From Caenorhabditis remanei (Eukaryota; Nematoda; Chromadorea; Rhabditida; Rhabditidae): a stretch of DNA of 64,000 nt. Positions within the stretch are counted from its first letter, which is position 1. Every line of letters starts with the position of its first letter. Shown here piece after piece: positions 1-9,623 of the stretch. Below the pieces are notes generated by a model. It saw only the letters and a program-made list of their open reading frames with translations. It ran no database searches and had not been told where the DNA came from. The DNA lies in NCBI RefSeq assembly GCF_010183535.1, contig NC_071330.1, positions 12,877,717 through 12,941,716 on the forward strand, read 5' to 3'. The translations under genes and the position numbers were made by a program.

Positions 1-145
1 AGTAAATTCGGGTAGACGAACAAATTTTTCAAGCTGATATCTTCTAAGCGGAAGGCGGAATTCCGCTCAGCCAGCTGGCTCGGATTCAAAAATGTGCACA
101 ATGTTTTCACAATTTTTCTGAAATGTTCATTGAAAATAGCATTGT

Positions 146-355
146 TGTCAAGGCCCGGCCCGAAGACCCGGCTTCAAAAAATGACCCCTTTTTCAATTTT
201 TTTTTCAGTTTCTCATCGAAAATGTGACCGTTTTTGACTATTTTTCAGAATTTCTTCTAATTCTGAATGATAGTCAAAAATTTGACTTTCGCGAATAAAT
301 TCAAAAAATTTGAAAATTGGACTTTCGCGCCAATTTGCCCGGCCCTTGACAACTA
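146..355. mobile_element. MITE with TTGTCAAGGCCCGG ends
   Basis: The ends are inverted: TTGTCAAGGCCCGGCCC at the left and its complement, CCCGGCCCTTGACAA, at the right. The interior has the phrase GGCTTCAAAAAATGA followed by AT-rich sequence. A related copy lies at 29885-30105, and more diverged copies with GC-rich cores lie near 26350-26600 and 33340-33530. No coding capacity is seen. Confidence 0.6.
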
Positions 356-510
356 TGAAAAATAGTCAAAACTCTCCAAAAATCTCGTACACTTCAATTT
401 GTATCGATGTTCCAAAAAATAGTCGAAAATTCAAAATTTTTTCAAAAATTTTCAAATTTCTACTGGAGCCGGGCTGACGAAAATTATTCACTCTGCCCGG
501 CCTGAAATTT

Positions 511-1197
511 CGCAACCCTGAGCTAACTTGGGAAGGATCCCGGGTCGAGATGGAGTTACAGGTCGAGACATATATCAACAGCACCAAAATTTTGCGCTGA
601 TTTCGAATCTGTATTTTGTTTTCGCGAAACGATCTTGTGAAAAAAGTTATTTTACGTTTTTGTGGCCTCTCGGTGCAAAAATGGGCATTTTCAAGTCTCA
701 AAAAACTTTTTGTGTTTTTTGCATGAATGCGCATGCAATGATGATTTTGGCATAGTTAGATTTCTGAATTTATTTTCAGAAAAAAATTTGTGCAATTTCT
801 TAAAATTTCAAAAATAGCGCATCTTCAAAAAATTTGTCTGAAAATTTTCTAAACTTCCAACATAAACAATACAATGTACATCATTGGAACTACACGTACA
901 ACACAAAAAAATTTGAACTCAAACTATGCTAAAATTATCTTTACAACCGTACTCATACGTACAAAACAAAAAAATTGAGAAAAATTAAGAAAAACGTTAA
1001 TATTGGGAGTCTTGAAAATGCTCATTTTTGCACTGAGAAGCCACAAAAACTCAAATAACTTTTTTCACGAGATCGTTCAGCAAAAACAGAATACATATTT
1101 GAAATCAGCACAAAATTTCCATTCTAATGATATATGTCTCGACCTGTAACTCCATCTCGACTCGGGAACCTTCTCTAGTGAGCTCAGCCTCACAGGG
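511..1197. mobile_element. Non-autonomous inverted-repeat element
   Basis: The left segment, about 511-700, reappears as its reverse complement at about 1010-1197. Matching text includes GGAGTTACAGGTCGAGACAT, then sequence around ATTTTGTTTTCGCGAAACG, then TGGCCTCTCGGTGCAAAAATG. The arms are roughly 180 bp with scattered mismatches and enclose about 300 bp of AT-rich DNA without a coding frame. This fits an old foldback or TIR element. Short ORFs across it are by-products of the arms. Confidence 0.75.
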
Positions 1198-1643
1198 TCT
1201 CGGGATGAGAACTGAAAGTAAATGCGCTCCTCTGAAATCAGCAAACAATTTTAGCGCGAAATTCAAAATAAATTTTTTATTTAAAATTGTATTTATTTTT
1301 TCAATAGAATTGATCTCAAAAAGACGCGCGACGGTCGAAAAACTGGCCGAAAATGCGGGAAAACTGACAGAAATCGGCTCAAAAAGTGGTCGATTAAGCT
1401 GCGTATCAAAACGTAATGCTTAACGTTAATTAGTGGAGCGCGTCCGATTTCACTACTCAACCCGAGACCCAGCCCTGCCTGAGGTTACCGTCTCATTACT
1501 CCCAAATTTCCCAGATCCCAAATGCAAGCGCGCTCTACGAAATCGATCGAGGTGAGACGGGTCTCGCAACGACTGTGTGCAGACAGTCCATTACTCACTC
1601 ATTCTCATTGTCCTCTCATTCACCCATTCCCCTCATCCCTACC

Positions 1644-2078
1644 ATGTCTTCTTTCTCTACCTCTCACCATACCCTAAAATCCAACGACGGTCGTGAAGTA
1701 TTGATTTCCACTCGTGCTATTCAACAGTTGACAACTCTCAACAATTCTACTGAAACTTATATTCATTTTCCCAATATCAACGGAGCAACTCTTCAACTTA
1801 TTGCGGAGTGGTTTGAGACGCAGGAGGACACTCAGAAATTTATCGATTTTTCGGAAAAGATCAAAGGATTGGATGTCTATGATTTATTGATTGCTGCCAA
1901 CTCGATGGGTGTCAAGTCTCTTATCGATTACTTATTCAATTTTATGATCAAGAAAGCAGTTGTCGTTTCTGAAGTCGTTTCTGGAAAGATGAAAACCGAT
2001 GAAGACAAGGATGCTATCGAGAGAGCTATTCACGAATCAATCAATAATGATAATCAGTTTTCTGTTGATATTATTTGA
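1644..2078 (+). CDS. Skp1-related (SKR-like) protein, intronless
   Basis: The product has 144 residues from the ATG at 1644, which follows a pyrimidine-rich leader and a CCCTACC context. An in-frame ATG at 1575 would add 23 residues but lies in leader-like sequence. The N-terminal half fits the Skp1 POZ fold: a K-S-N-D-G-R-E strand, then A-I-Q-Q and T-L-N-N-S-T. The second half has the Skp1 signature VYDLLIAANSMGVKSLIDYL, matching the LxxLIxAANYLxIKxLLD helix region that packs against cullin and F-box proteins. The extreme C-terminus (F-box-binding helices) is short and divergent compared with the usual 160-170 residues, so binding may differ. Skp1 proteins link F-box substrate receptors to CUL1 in SCF ubiquitin ligases, and nematodes carry many fast-evolving copies. 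Absence of introns suggests retroposition or simple loss. AATAAA follows at 2100. Confidence 0.85.
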   Translation: MSSFSTSHHTLKSNDGREVLISTRAIQQLTTLNNSTETYIHFPNINGATLQLIAEWFETQEDTQKFIDFSEKIKGLDVYDLLIAANSMGVKSLIDYLFNFMIKKAVVVSEVVSGKMKTDEDKDAIERAIHESINNDNQFSVDII

Positions 2079-2099
2079 ATATTTTTGAAAATTGAATTG

Positions 2100-2105
2100 A
2101 ATAAA
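2100..2105 (+). terminator. Poly(A) signal of the Skp1-like gene
   Basis: AATAAA lies 22 bases after the stop codon of the Skp1-like gene and is followed by TCTTCCTTGT-rich sequence. Confidence 0.7.
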
Positions 2106-2986
2106 TCTTCCTTGTATTCAGTGAAAGTTTTTCATTTTACTAGTTTTCTGGGGAACATTGAGTTTAAAATTCGATTTTCCTGATTTTCAGCTTGACATAC
2201 GCAGAACATTTCTAATTTTCCATGAAAATGTTTCTGGCCGAGTTTTAGAGTTTTCTAGGCCACCATTCCTAAAATTGACCTAAAATCCCTCAAAATCACT
2301 CTAAATTTTTGAAACTTTTCGAAAAGCCGTGATATTGCTATTTTTCAATATTTTAAAACATTTTTAGTTAGAAGGAGTGTCTGGTAGAGCGCACTTGCAC
2401 TCCAAAACTTCTGACAGAACAGAAAAACTTTTTTTTGAAAAGTTTGACCAAAAAAACCTAAAAATTCGAAGAAAAGAGTCTGAAAAATGAGTTTTTAGTG
2501 GCAAAAATCTTGAATTTGTATGAAAACTGTAGGATAGACCCACAGAAACCTGTTTTTGAGTACAAATTTTTTTTAATTTCAGGAAAAAATCGAAAAACCA
2601 CTATTTTTGAGACTTAATTTTTGAGAATTTCTGCAAAAATTTCCTTTTCGAAAAACAAAAAATTTTGCCCTAGTATTCTCAATAGAGCGCGTTTGCTTTT
2701 CTGTTCAATAACTTTATTCAAATCGCATAAATTCAAATTCAAACTTCCTCGCCTTGATCGCCCAAATCCAAATCCTTCGATTCGTTGACTTCACTGAAAA
2801 TCTTATGGACATTCAAAAATACCGTAATCCGTGTAACTCACTGAACATCAATATTATATTTTCCCCAGTTATATCTGAATTTTTTGATAGATCCTGTCCT
2901 GGTGCAGTTGTGATAGATTACCATGTAGATCTCGAATTTTCTCTGGAAATGAGAGTAGTTTCGTTTGAAAACCTTAAAAGTTATCA
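2106..2986. other. Intergenic, dispersed repeats only
   Basis: No gene is seen. Two copies of the TAGAGCGCxxTTGC word occur, near 2389 and 2687. The stretch around 2480-2650 (phrases AAACTGTAGGATAGACCCACAGAAACC and TTTTTGAGTAC) has a diverged second copy at about 38030-38215, so it is a dispersed repeat. Confidence 0.6.
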
Positions 2987-2987
2987 T

Positions 2988-3186
2988 TTTCAGATTTCAC
3001 GTGAAAAGAGCTTTCAGAAAAGTATAATCATGCCCCAATTCGGTGCAAGTTGGGTCCCACCACGAAACTACGGTATGCGCCTTTAAACTAGGTTACTGTA
3101 GTTTTCGTGGTAAGACCCAGTTCACATCAAATCAGGGCATGATCATACTTTTCTGAAAGCTCTCGGCGAGCTGAATCTGAAAATGT
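2988..3186. mobile_element. Palindromic MITE (family P), copy 1
   Basis: Near-perfect palindrome. The outer ends are CAGATTnnnnnnGAGAGCTTTC and its complement. The inner phrases are AGTATAATCATGCC, GGTCCCACCACGAAA, TACGGTATGCGCCTTTAAA and TTACTGTAGTTTTCGTGG, followed by the mirrored CATGATTATACTTTTCTG. This copy serves as the type description for the others in this window. It has no coding capacity, and transcription across it would give a long hairpin. Confidence 0.85.
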
Positions 3187-3360
3187 TATTTCCAAGTTTC
3201 TAAACTAGCGTCCAAAGGAAAAAACTAACCAAAAAGTCTAACCCATCATCGGTATCCTCTGCACTAACTTGATACTTGTGTGGACGGAACGAGCAAGTTT
3301 CAGTCTGATTTGTGAGAAGGTCATCGGATTTCTCACTGGAATTTAGACTTCAAACATTTA

Positions 3361-3628
3361 AGGAGAGACGCAGACAGTTAGAACGTCTCTCTTCTCTGCA
3401 CCCTCCTACTTTCAACCTTCTTATCTTTGATGGGGTGTATCTCAATGATGTGAGTAGATATCAAAAAGTTATTAACTAGTAAAATGTAGGAAATTTCAAG
3501 GGCTACATTTTACTAGTTGGCAACTTTTTGATATCTCTTTACACATTGAGATATGCTCCTTTAAAGATAAAGAGGTAGAGAGTGAGAGGGTGAAGACAGT
3601 TAGACAAGCTGACAGTCTGCGCCTGGCC
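3361..3628. mobile_element. Palindromic element with GACGCAGACAGT ends
   Basis: The left arm (GACGCAGACAGTTAGAAC ... TATCTTTGATGGGGTGTATC ... TTTTACTAGT) is mirrored on the right (CTACATTTTACTAGTTGGC ... TTGAGATATGCTCC ... CTGACAGTCTGCGCC). The arms are about 120 bp with a short loop near 3490-3505. It differs from family P. Confidence 0.75.
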
Positions 3629-4125
3629 TTCTTTTTAGTTTTTCAGATTATGATTCAGCCTGAGAATGTCCAAAATCTCCAGAAACTCACAAAAAATCCT
3701 CCTCCCAAACCTCGACATGATAAGTGAAGCAATCCAGTGGGCATCCCAGATTTCCATAGAAATGGAACTTTGATTTTCCAGAGATTGGTGAGAAGAAAAT
3801 AAGAGAAAATAGAAAAAGAGAACAAATCATTTTCAGATTTTTTGGTAGGAAAAAAAGAATCGGGGGGCCGAGTTTATATAGAGATTGGCTGATTGAATTA
3901 GGACACTTTTCCATGGACGATGGTTTTATGGGCATGGGAGAGAGAGAAGTCGCAAAATAAGAGAGTTTTTGATAAAGTGGTATGTGGAAATTTTTCTTTT
4001 GGTGCATCTGAAGTCAGCTGTTTCAGAACTGAGCGGAATGGGATCATTAATTTTGAAAATCTGTCATAACTTTTTAATTTTACCCCAAACTGCATTAAAA
4101 ATACTATTTTTGGATTTTCCTCGTC

Positions 4126-4272
4126 GAGAGCATTCAGAAAAGTATAATCATGACCATATTCGGTGCAAGTTGGGTCTCGCCACGAAAGCAGCCTAAACAG
4201 GATTACTGTAGTTTTCGTGGTGAGACCCAATTGGAAGCAAACATAGGCATGATTATACTTTTCTGAAAGCGC
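4126..4272. mobile_element. Palindromic MITE (family P), copy 2
   Basis: Mirrored GAGAGC-TTCAGAAAAGTATAATCATG ends around a TTGGGTCTCGCCACGAAA / GTTTTCGTGGTGAGACCCAA core. It lies just downstream of the lipase gene. Confidence 0.8.
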
Positions 4273-4601
4273 TAATTCTCTTAATTCCAAATATCTATGT
4301 CTCTTGCCAATTGGAGCAAATCCGACTGGGATGTGGTAGTTTTAGTTGGGGAGGCTAGAGTCCAGAGAAACTTAGAAATTTAAATTTTTAAGAATTGTAA
4401 TTTTTTTGTAAATTTTTTCCCAGACAAAATTTAAAATTCTGCACATTTTGAGCCAAAAAGTCATCAAAAATTGTTGTAACATAACAATGTTACAGAATTT
4501 CGAAACATTTCGAAAATTCGAAAGTTCACAAAAACTACCGTAACACGGTCAGTTTTGTTTCAAACGAAATAGGGCTTAGATATTCGAATTCAGCGAGTCA
4601 A

Positions 4602-4746
4602 GACGCTTCGAATGAGTATAATCATGACCATGTCAGGTGCCACCACGAAACTACGGTATGCGCCTTTAAACTGGGTTACTGTAGTTTTCGTGGTGAGAGC
4701 CAACTTGCTCCGAATCGGGGCATGATTATACTTTTCTGAAAGCTCT
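4602..4746. mobile_element. Palindromic MITE (family P), copy 3
   Basis: Core phrases CACCACGAAACTACGGTATG and TTTTCGTGGTGAGAGCC lie within AGTATAATCATG / CATGATTATACTTTTCTG ends. The left terminus is the variant ACGCTTCGAATG. It ends about 60 bases past the lipase stop codon, so it may fall in the lipase 3' flank. Confidence 0.8.
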
Positions 4747-4804
4747 TTTCATCCCGATTTTGAAAATCTGAAAATATTTTCAAAAATACGCAGAAAATGA
4801 ATGT

Positions 4805-4810
4805 TTTATT
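4805..4810 (-). terminator. Poly(A) signal overlapping the lipase stop codon
   Basis: On the minus strand the reading frame ends CAA TAA, and these bases with the next one spell AATAAA. The 3' untranslated region may therefore be very short. Confidence 0.55.
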
Positions 4811-7800
4811 GACACCCATTCTTCCCGTACTCCCCGACATCAACTTCAAAATAATAGATATGATCCATTATATTATACAGTAACATCGAATTGCTACAGT
4901 AATCCCCATCGGCTTCCCGACACACTTTGTAGTTGGATAATGGCCACATTTCCGTCGGGTACCATATCTCGGTTCCATGATGGAATAAGGCAATGGGACC
5001 GATTTTCGGAGGGATATGGGGCACTGGGTCACGGCCATTAATGACTCGAAACGAATAGGGGAACGTGGAGTCATGCCACGCGGCATGATCGTAGTCCGAG
5101 ACACGTGGCTGACCGAATGTGATGAGTTTTGTGCGGGACGGAGGGAAGAGATTCAGTTTGGCAATGTAGGAGGAGGTGACAGCGGCGATGGCGCCTCCGA
5201 GAGACAGGCCGGTGATCTGGAATAGTTGAATGTAGTTTTTACTGTAGTTTTCGTGGTGAAACCCTTGTCAGAGTTGTCAGAATCTCGCTGAAACCTACAT
5301 TTTCAGATTTATCTCGTCGTGAGCTTTCAGAAAAGTATAATCATGCCTATGTTTGCTTCCAATTGGGTCCCATCACGAAAACTACAGTAATCCCAACTAC
5401 AGTAATTCTCGTGGTGAGACCCAACTTTGATCAAACCGGGGCATGATTATACTTTTCAGAAAGCTCTTGACACGGGGAATATGGAAATGTTAAATTTTAA
5501 GATTTTAAATCAAAACTGAAAAAGTTATGCAGAGGGGATTTTCGAAATTTTTTGAAAATCTGTAACTGTGCTAGGTCAGATTTTAGTGTTTTTTCCATTA
5601 AAAAAACGTAATGTCTAGCTGAAAACAAAAGTACCTTAAAATTTCTCCCCAGCGTGCAAAGTTTGGTGATTTCTGATAGGTTATTAGCTTTTTGTATCTT
5701 GAAAATAGTATATTCAGATTCACCGTGAAAAGAGCTTTAAAAAAAGTACTATTCAAAAAAGTTGGGTCCCACCACGAAAACTACAGTAACCTAATTTAAA
5801 GGCGCATACCGTTGTTTCGTGGTGGGACCCAACTGTAAGCAAACCTGTTCATGTTTATACTTTTCTGAAAGCTCTCAACGAGCTGAATCTGAAAATTTGG
5901 GATTTTTCAGTTTTTTTGATGTTTGTTCCTTATTTTATCAATTTAGCGTGTAAGAAAGGTATAATCTTGTTGGGTCCCACCACGACAACTACAGTAACCC
6001 CCTGACTAACCCATAACTCATACTCGTCCGTTGCCTGTCCCAAAACGTCTCTTGCTCCTTGCTCGAACCCTCCAATCCATAACAAATGAAATGCATTGTA
6101 AAAGTATTCGTAGATACTTCCATTGTCAAAGAATGGCTTCCGACCTCTGGAATCCTATTGGGTTACTGTAGTTTTTATGAAGAGTACTGTACCTGTGATA
6201 CTGTAGCATCTGTTCGAACAACTGGAATAATCCCTCAGTCCCTCTGAATCCCATAACAATCACTTTCGACACGTCGTCTATTCCAATGTATCCGAAACAG
6301 TCGGAGGAGAATATCGGTGGGGGATTGTAGTCGATCCAGTTGATTCTGTCGAGCAGATAGGCCACCCAGGAGGTTGTGATGTGGATTAGGGCTGGAAAAT
6401 ATGTAGATTTACGATGCTAAGTGTAGATTTACGGGATATCTAGGGTAAGTTTACGGGATATCTGGGGTGAGCTTACGTAGCTGTTTATCGATTTACGGGG
6501 AAAGCTAGTGTATTCTTACGAGAGGTTAGTGTAGATTCACGGGACTATTAACCTAGATTTGATTATGTTTACGAGTACTACTGTACTTACGTTTACACAC
6601 CTCCGGTACTTTTTAATTTTAAGAAAAAACTCACAATCAGTCTCATAAGAACACTTGACAGAATACGTGCTGACTATCCGCATGGCTGGCAGCACTTTTC
6701 TGGAACGAAACGCAATTTTTATGAAAAAAAATGGGATAGATGGGATCAGCGTGAGGAGAGCTTTCAGAAAAGTATAATCATGCCACGATTTGGTTGGGTC
6801 TCGCCACGAAATTGGTCTGAACAGGATTACTGTAGTTTTCGTGGTGGGACCCATTTTGATCCAAATGTAGTCATGATTATACTCATTAAAACCTTCTCGT
6901 TACGCCGAGGTTAAAAATACACGGTTAAATTCAATTCGAACAAAAATTATGAATGCGCCCTTTTTTTAAAAAAGATTTTCAATGTTTGTATTTTTTCAAA
7001 AGTCCATATTTCTGCCAATTTCGCAGCTAGCTTTCTGAAACTTACTTAATTCAATTGAGCTTGTCGAGAGCTTTCAAAAAATATAATCATGCCCCTATTC
7101 CAAACAAGTAGGGTCTCACCACGAAACTACGGAATGAGCCTTTACATTGGGGTACTGTAGTTTTCGTGGTGGGACCCAACTTGCATCGTTTTATACTCAT
7201 TCGAAGCGCGTTGACGTGCTGAATTGGAACATCTAGGTTTAAACTTGATTGGGTGAAACATGGATGACTTGTATACGAGTTTACTGTATTTTTCGTGGTG
7301 GGACCCATCTGGAAGCAAACATAGGCATGATTATACTTTTCTGAAAGCTCTAGATGAGCTGAATTCATAATAATTTCATTCATATCAAATTTAATAAAGT
7401 TACAGTAATTTTCGGGGAATGAAAATTAGTTTTTAATAAAATTTTGTGGTAGGACCCAATATACCGTGAATACTGAAATATAACGGCATGCCGTTATATT
7501 TTTCAACTGCCTCCGAAATAAATTTTGTGGTTTTGAAAACTCATTAAAATTGAACGAAAACACTTTTTTGGGCGTTCTATTTGCTGATCTAGAAGTGACC
7601 AAACACGCTGCTTCTAATCAGAACCGAGAAAAAACTCCCTGATAATCATTTTTATGGATTCTGCGTAGAGATGGGGTGCCGTTATAATACAGGTGCCGTT
7701 ATAATACAGTATTTACGGTATACTTTTCTGAACGCATTTTTGATATCTAAACCCAACTTGACACACGGCGCCGGTTTATCAGAATAAGCGGCAGCCGCGA

Positions 7801-8336
7801 GAGGCATCATCTTGTTCCGAGCAAAGTCTTCGTCGTAGGCGATGGTTATGTTACGGGTGTCCGGACAGTTCAGGATTTTCTGAAATTAGACACTTTGAAA
7901 CCGGGGAGTACTGTAACTCGTTCAAATCTGACATAATTTAAAATTCATCAACTTTTTTTGAATTCAGGCAACTTAGAGCTTTCAGAAAAGTATAATCATG
8001 CCAAGGTTGCCTCCAATTAGGTATCACCACAAAAACTACAGCAACCCAATTTAAAGGCGCACACCGTAGTCATGATTATACTTTTCTGAAAGCTCTCTTC
8101 GCGCTGATCCCGTCTATTCCTTTTATTTTTCATAAGAATCATGTTTTGTTCCAGAAAAGACTCACATCAATCCATTTCAAACAGAACGGAAATATGCCAC
8201 ATCGGTCAAACATCGGACAGTACACCTCTCCTCGTTGGATACACTTCGAGCAGATTCCAGATGTCCCTTCTGTGGGTTTTAGTACAAATATCAAGACATG
8301 GAAAACCAGAATAGAATATTCGAGAATTTTTGTCAT
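4806..8336 (-). CDS. Secreted class-3 (fungal-type) lipase-like hydrolase, six exons
   Basis: Exons, in transcript order, are 8336-8166, 7879-7758, 6699-6635, 6391-6193, 6146-6011 and 5216-4806. All splice phases agree, giving 367 residues. Residues 1 to about 20 form a hydrophobic signal peptide. A Cys-rich stretch follows (CSKC, YCPMFDRCG, FCLKW). The lipase_3 landmarks appear in order: MPLAAAAYSDKPAPC; VIVMGFRGTEG (oxyanion-side FRGT); ELW-ITGLSLGGA, the nucleophile elbow; TKLITFGQPRV; FRVINGRDPVPHIPP with the catalytic Asp; and LFHHGTEIWY with a His. These proteins are predicted secreted triacylglycerol or ester hydrolases, and in nematodes they form a large expanded family. The elbow is GLSLG where most relatives have GHSLG. 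A roughly 30-residue insertion (SLIHITTSWVAYLLDRINW) precedes the FRGT strand. Most introns contain palindromic MITEs. The stop codon overlaps an AATAAA at 4810-4805. Confidence 0.88.
5321..5467. mobile_element. Palindromic MITE (family P), copy 4, in last lipase intron
   Basis: GAGCTTTCAGAAAAGTATAA and its mirrored end at 5440-5467 enclose GGGTCCCATCACGAAAAC and TTCTCGTGGTGAGACCC. It lies in the intron at 5217-6010. Confidence 0.8.
5731..5876. mobile_element. Palindromic MITE (family P), copy 5, in last lipase intron
   Basis: Same palindromic layout: AGAGCTTT, GGGTCCCACCACGAAAAC, TTTCGTGGTGGGACCC, then TACTTTTCTGAAAGCTCTC. A further half-element (GGTATAATC, TTGGGTCCCACCACGAC) lies at 5958-6000. 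Confidence 0.8.
6757..6896. mobile_element. Palindromic MITE (family P), copy 6, in lipase intron
   Basis: GAGAGCTTTCAGAAAAGTAT starts the element. The core is TTGGGTCTCGCCACGAAA / GTTTTCGTGGTGGGACCC. The right end has changed to ATTATACTCATTAAAACC. Confidence 0.75.
7066..7208. mobile_element. Palindromic MITE (family P), copy 7, in lipase intron
   Basis: GAGAGCTTTCAAAAAATATA at the left, GGGTCTCACCACGAAACTAC and TTTTCGTGGTGGGACCC in the core. The right end is the variant TTTATACTCATTCGAAGCG. A right half-element follows at 7281-7352. Confidence 0.75.
7975..8097. mobile_element. Palindromic MITE (family P), copy 8, internally deleted
   Basis: It has intact outer ends (AGAGCTTTCAGAAAAGTATA / ATTATACTTTTCTGAAAGCT). 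The right half of the core is missing, so it is shorter than other copies. It sits in the first lipase intron (7880-8165). Confidence 0.75.
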
Positions 8337-8875
8337 CAGTGGAATTTTTGATGTCTGGAATGAAAAAAAAAACAGCAAGTTATTTTGACATGTTCTCTGG
8401 ATGGACAGCTGTTCAAATATAGTATTCGTCATGTTTTCATCAAAAAGGAAGAACAGAAATGAATTGTCAACAGAGCACATTTTCAACAAACATAGAAAAA
8501 TTGTCAATGTAAGGTTGTTGTCAGTGTAAATTGTCACTTTAAATTGTCACTGTAATAACTTATGTTACTATAAATTGTCAGTGTACATTGTCACTGTAAC
8601 ACTTTTTTTGGTTTTCATCTGACATTGGAGTACTTTTATGCCATTTTTGTGATGTATACAAATTTCCGAAAATCATAATTAACATCAAAATTTACAATTT
8701 TGGATGATTCTGAAACTATGCGAGGGCAATTAAACCATTTATTGATAAACTAATAAAATAAATAAATAATTTCATACAGATTACAAGAAAAGTGTAAAAT
8801 TAGGAAAAATCTTACAGAAAATGACTGAGAAAGAATTAGAGTTAAAATGAACATGGCAATTATTGCCTTCATAAC
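8337..8875. other. Upstream of lipase; short repeats, no gene seen
   Basis: This is the presumed lipase promoter side. It includes a tandem-like run of AAATTGTCACTGTAA-type phrases at 8495-8605. A minus-strand AATAAA near 8741 could belong to the ubiquitin-like fragment further right. No other coding signal is seen. Confidence 0.4.
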
Positions 8876-8953
8876 TCATCGAAAAATGCTCCAAATTGGT
8901 CGAAACATGTACCAAAAGATGTGTTTTAGACAGGAATCCAGAAGAGAGTGTTT
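8876..8953 (-). CDS. Possible terminal exon of the ubiquitin-like gene
   Basis: An acceptor (ATATTTTAG) precedes 26 codons, ending in TGA, in the phase required by the ubiquitin-like exon at 9480-9623. The encoded tail is hydrophobic (residues such as HIFWYMFRPIWSIFR) and does not look like a ubiquitin C-terminus. The poly(A)-type AATAAA beyond it and the phase match are the only support. This is speculative. Confidence 0.2.
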   Translation of the reverse strand, partial: KHSLLDSCLKHIFWYMFRPIWSIFR

Positions 8954-9016
8954 CTAAAATATGTGTTTTTCTTATTTATCCATGAATAGATAGATAGATT
9001 CCACACAAAATAGATT

Positions 9017-9427
9017 ATACAGTACCGGACAAAAAGGTATCAACTTTGGCTGTTTTCAGTGGAAAATCAATGTCACATCATGAAAATGTTTAATGAATCA
9101 TATAGATTGAACCTAGAACTTCATTTTTGTAGTTGACAACTTTTTTGTACAAACACTCCCTAGAGAGTTATGGCCATTTTAAGACTCAATAATGGCACTA
9201 ATTTGCAGATCGATTTGAGGAAAAAATTACTTTGTCGATACGTAACTTGCTAGGGAGTGTCCGTACAAAAAAGTTGTCAACTACAAAAATGAAGTTCTAG
9301 GTTCAATGTATATGATTCATTAAAAGTTTTCTTGGTATGACAATCAGAATTACCATGGCACACTGTCAAAATTGCTCATTTTCAACTGAAAACAGCCAAA
9401 GTTGATAACCTTTTGAGCGCTACTGTA
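9017..9427. mobile_element. Long TIR MITE (family Q), copy 1
   Basis: The ends are TACAGTACCGGACAAAAAGG and a mirrored copy near 9427. Next inwards comes TATCAACTTTGGCTGTTTTC, mirrored as ACAGCCAAAGTTGATAACC. The middle holds TTTTTGTAGTTGACAACTTTTTTGTAC and its complement. Other copies are at 13209, 17140 and 23938. No coding capacity is seen. Confidence 0.8.
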
Positions 9428-9479
9428 CATCCTAACAATAAATAGCACGTTCTTTCTAAAAAAAAAGAATTCAACTCAC

Positions 9480-9623
9480 GACAGCATTTTCTTCGCCAAA
9501 CTTGATGTCTTGAATGGGACGCTCAACAACGGGAAGATCTTCACCACGGAATCGGAGTTCTTGAAAGTCGTTTGGAATATTTGTAAAAGATTGAATATCT
9601 TTCTTCAGGTCAGCGTAGAGAAT
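9480..9623 (-). CDS. Isolated exon with ubiquitin-like domain
   Basis: 48 codons lie between an acceptor (ATATTTTCAG) and a donor (GTC|GTGAGTTG), phase 0 at both ends. The peptide runs LKKDIQSFTNIPNDFQELRF, then RGEDLP, IQDIKFGEENAV. It aligns with the ubiquitin stretch from the first helix (VKxKIQ) through IPxxxQxLxFxGxxL to the IQxExTL strand. The family forms covalent or integral ubiquitin-like tags and adaptor domains. I could not find a convincing exon for the first beta hairpin upstream, and only a weak candidate 3' exon at 8876-8953. It may be a gene fragment, a pseudogene, or a gene with a distant first exon. Confidence 0.5.
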
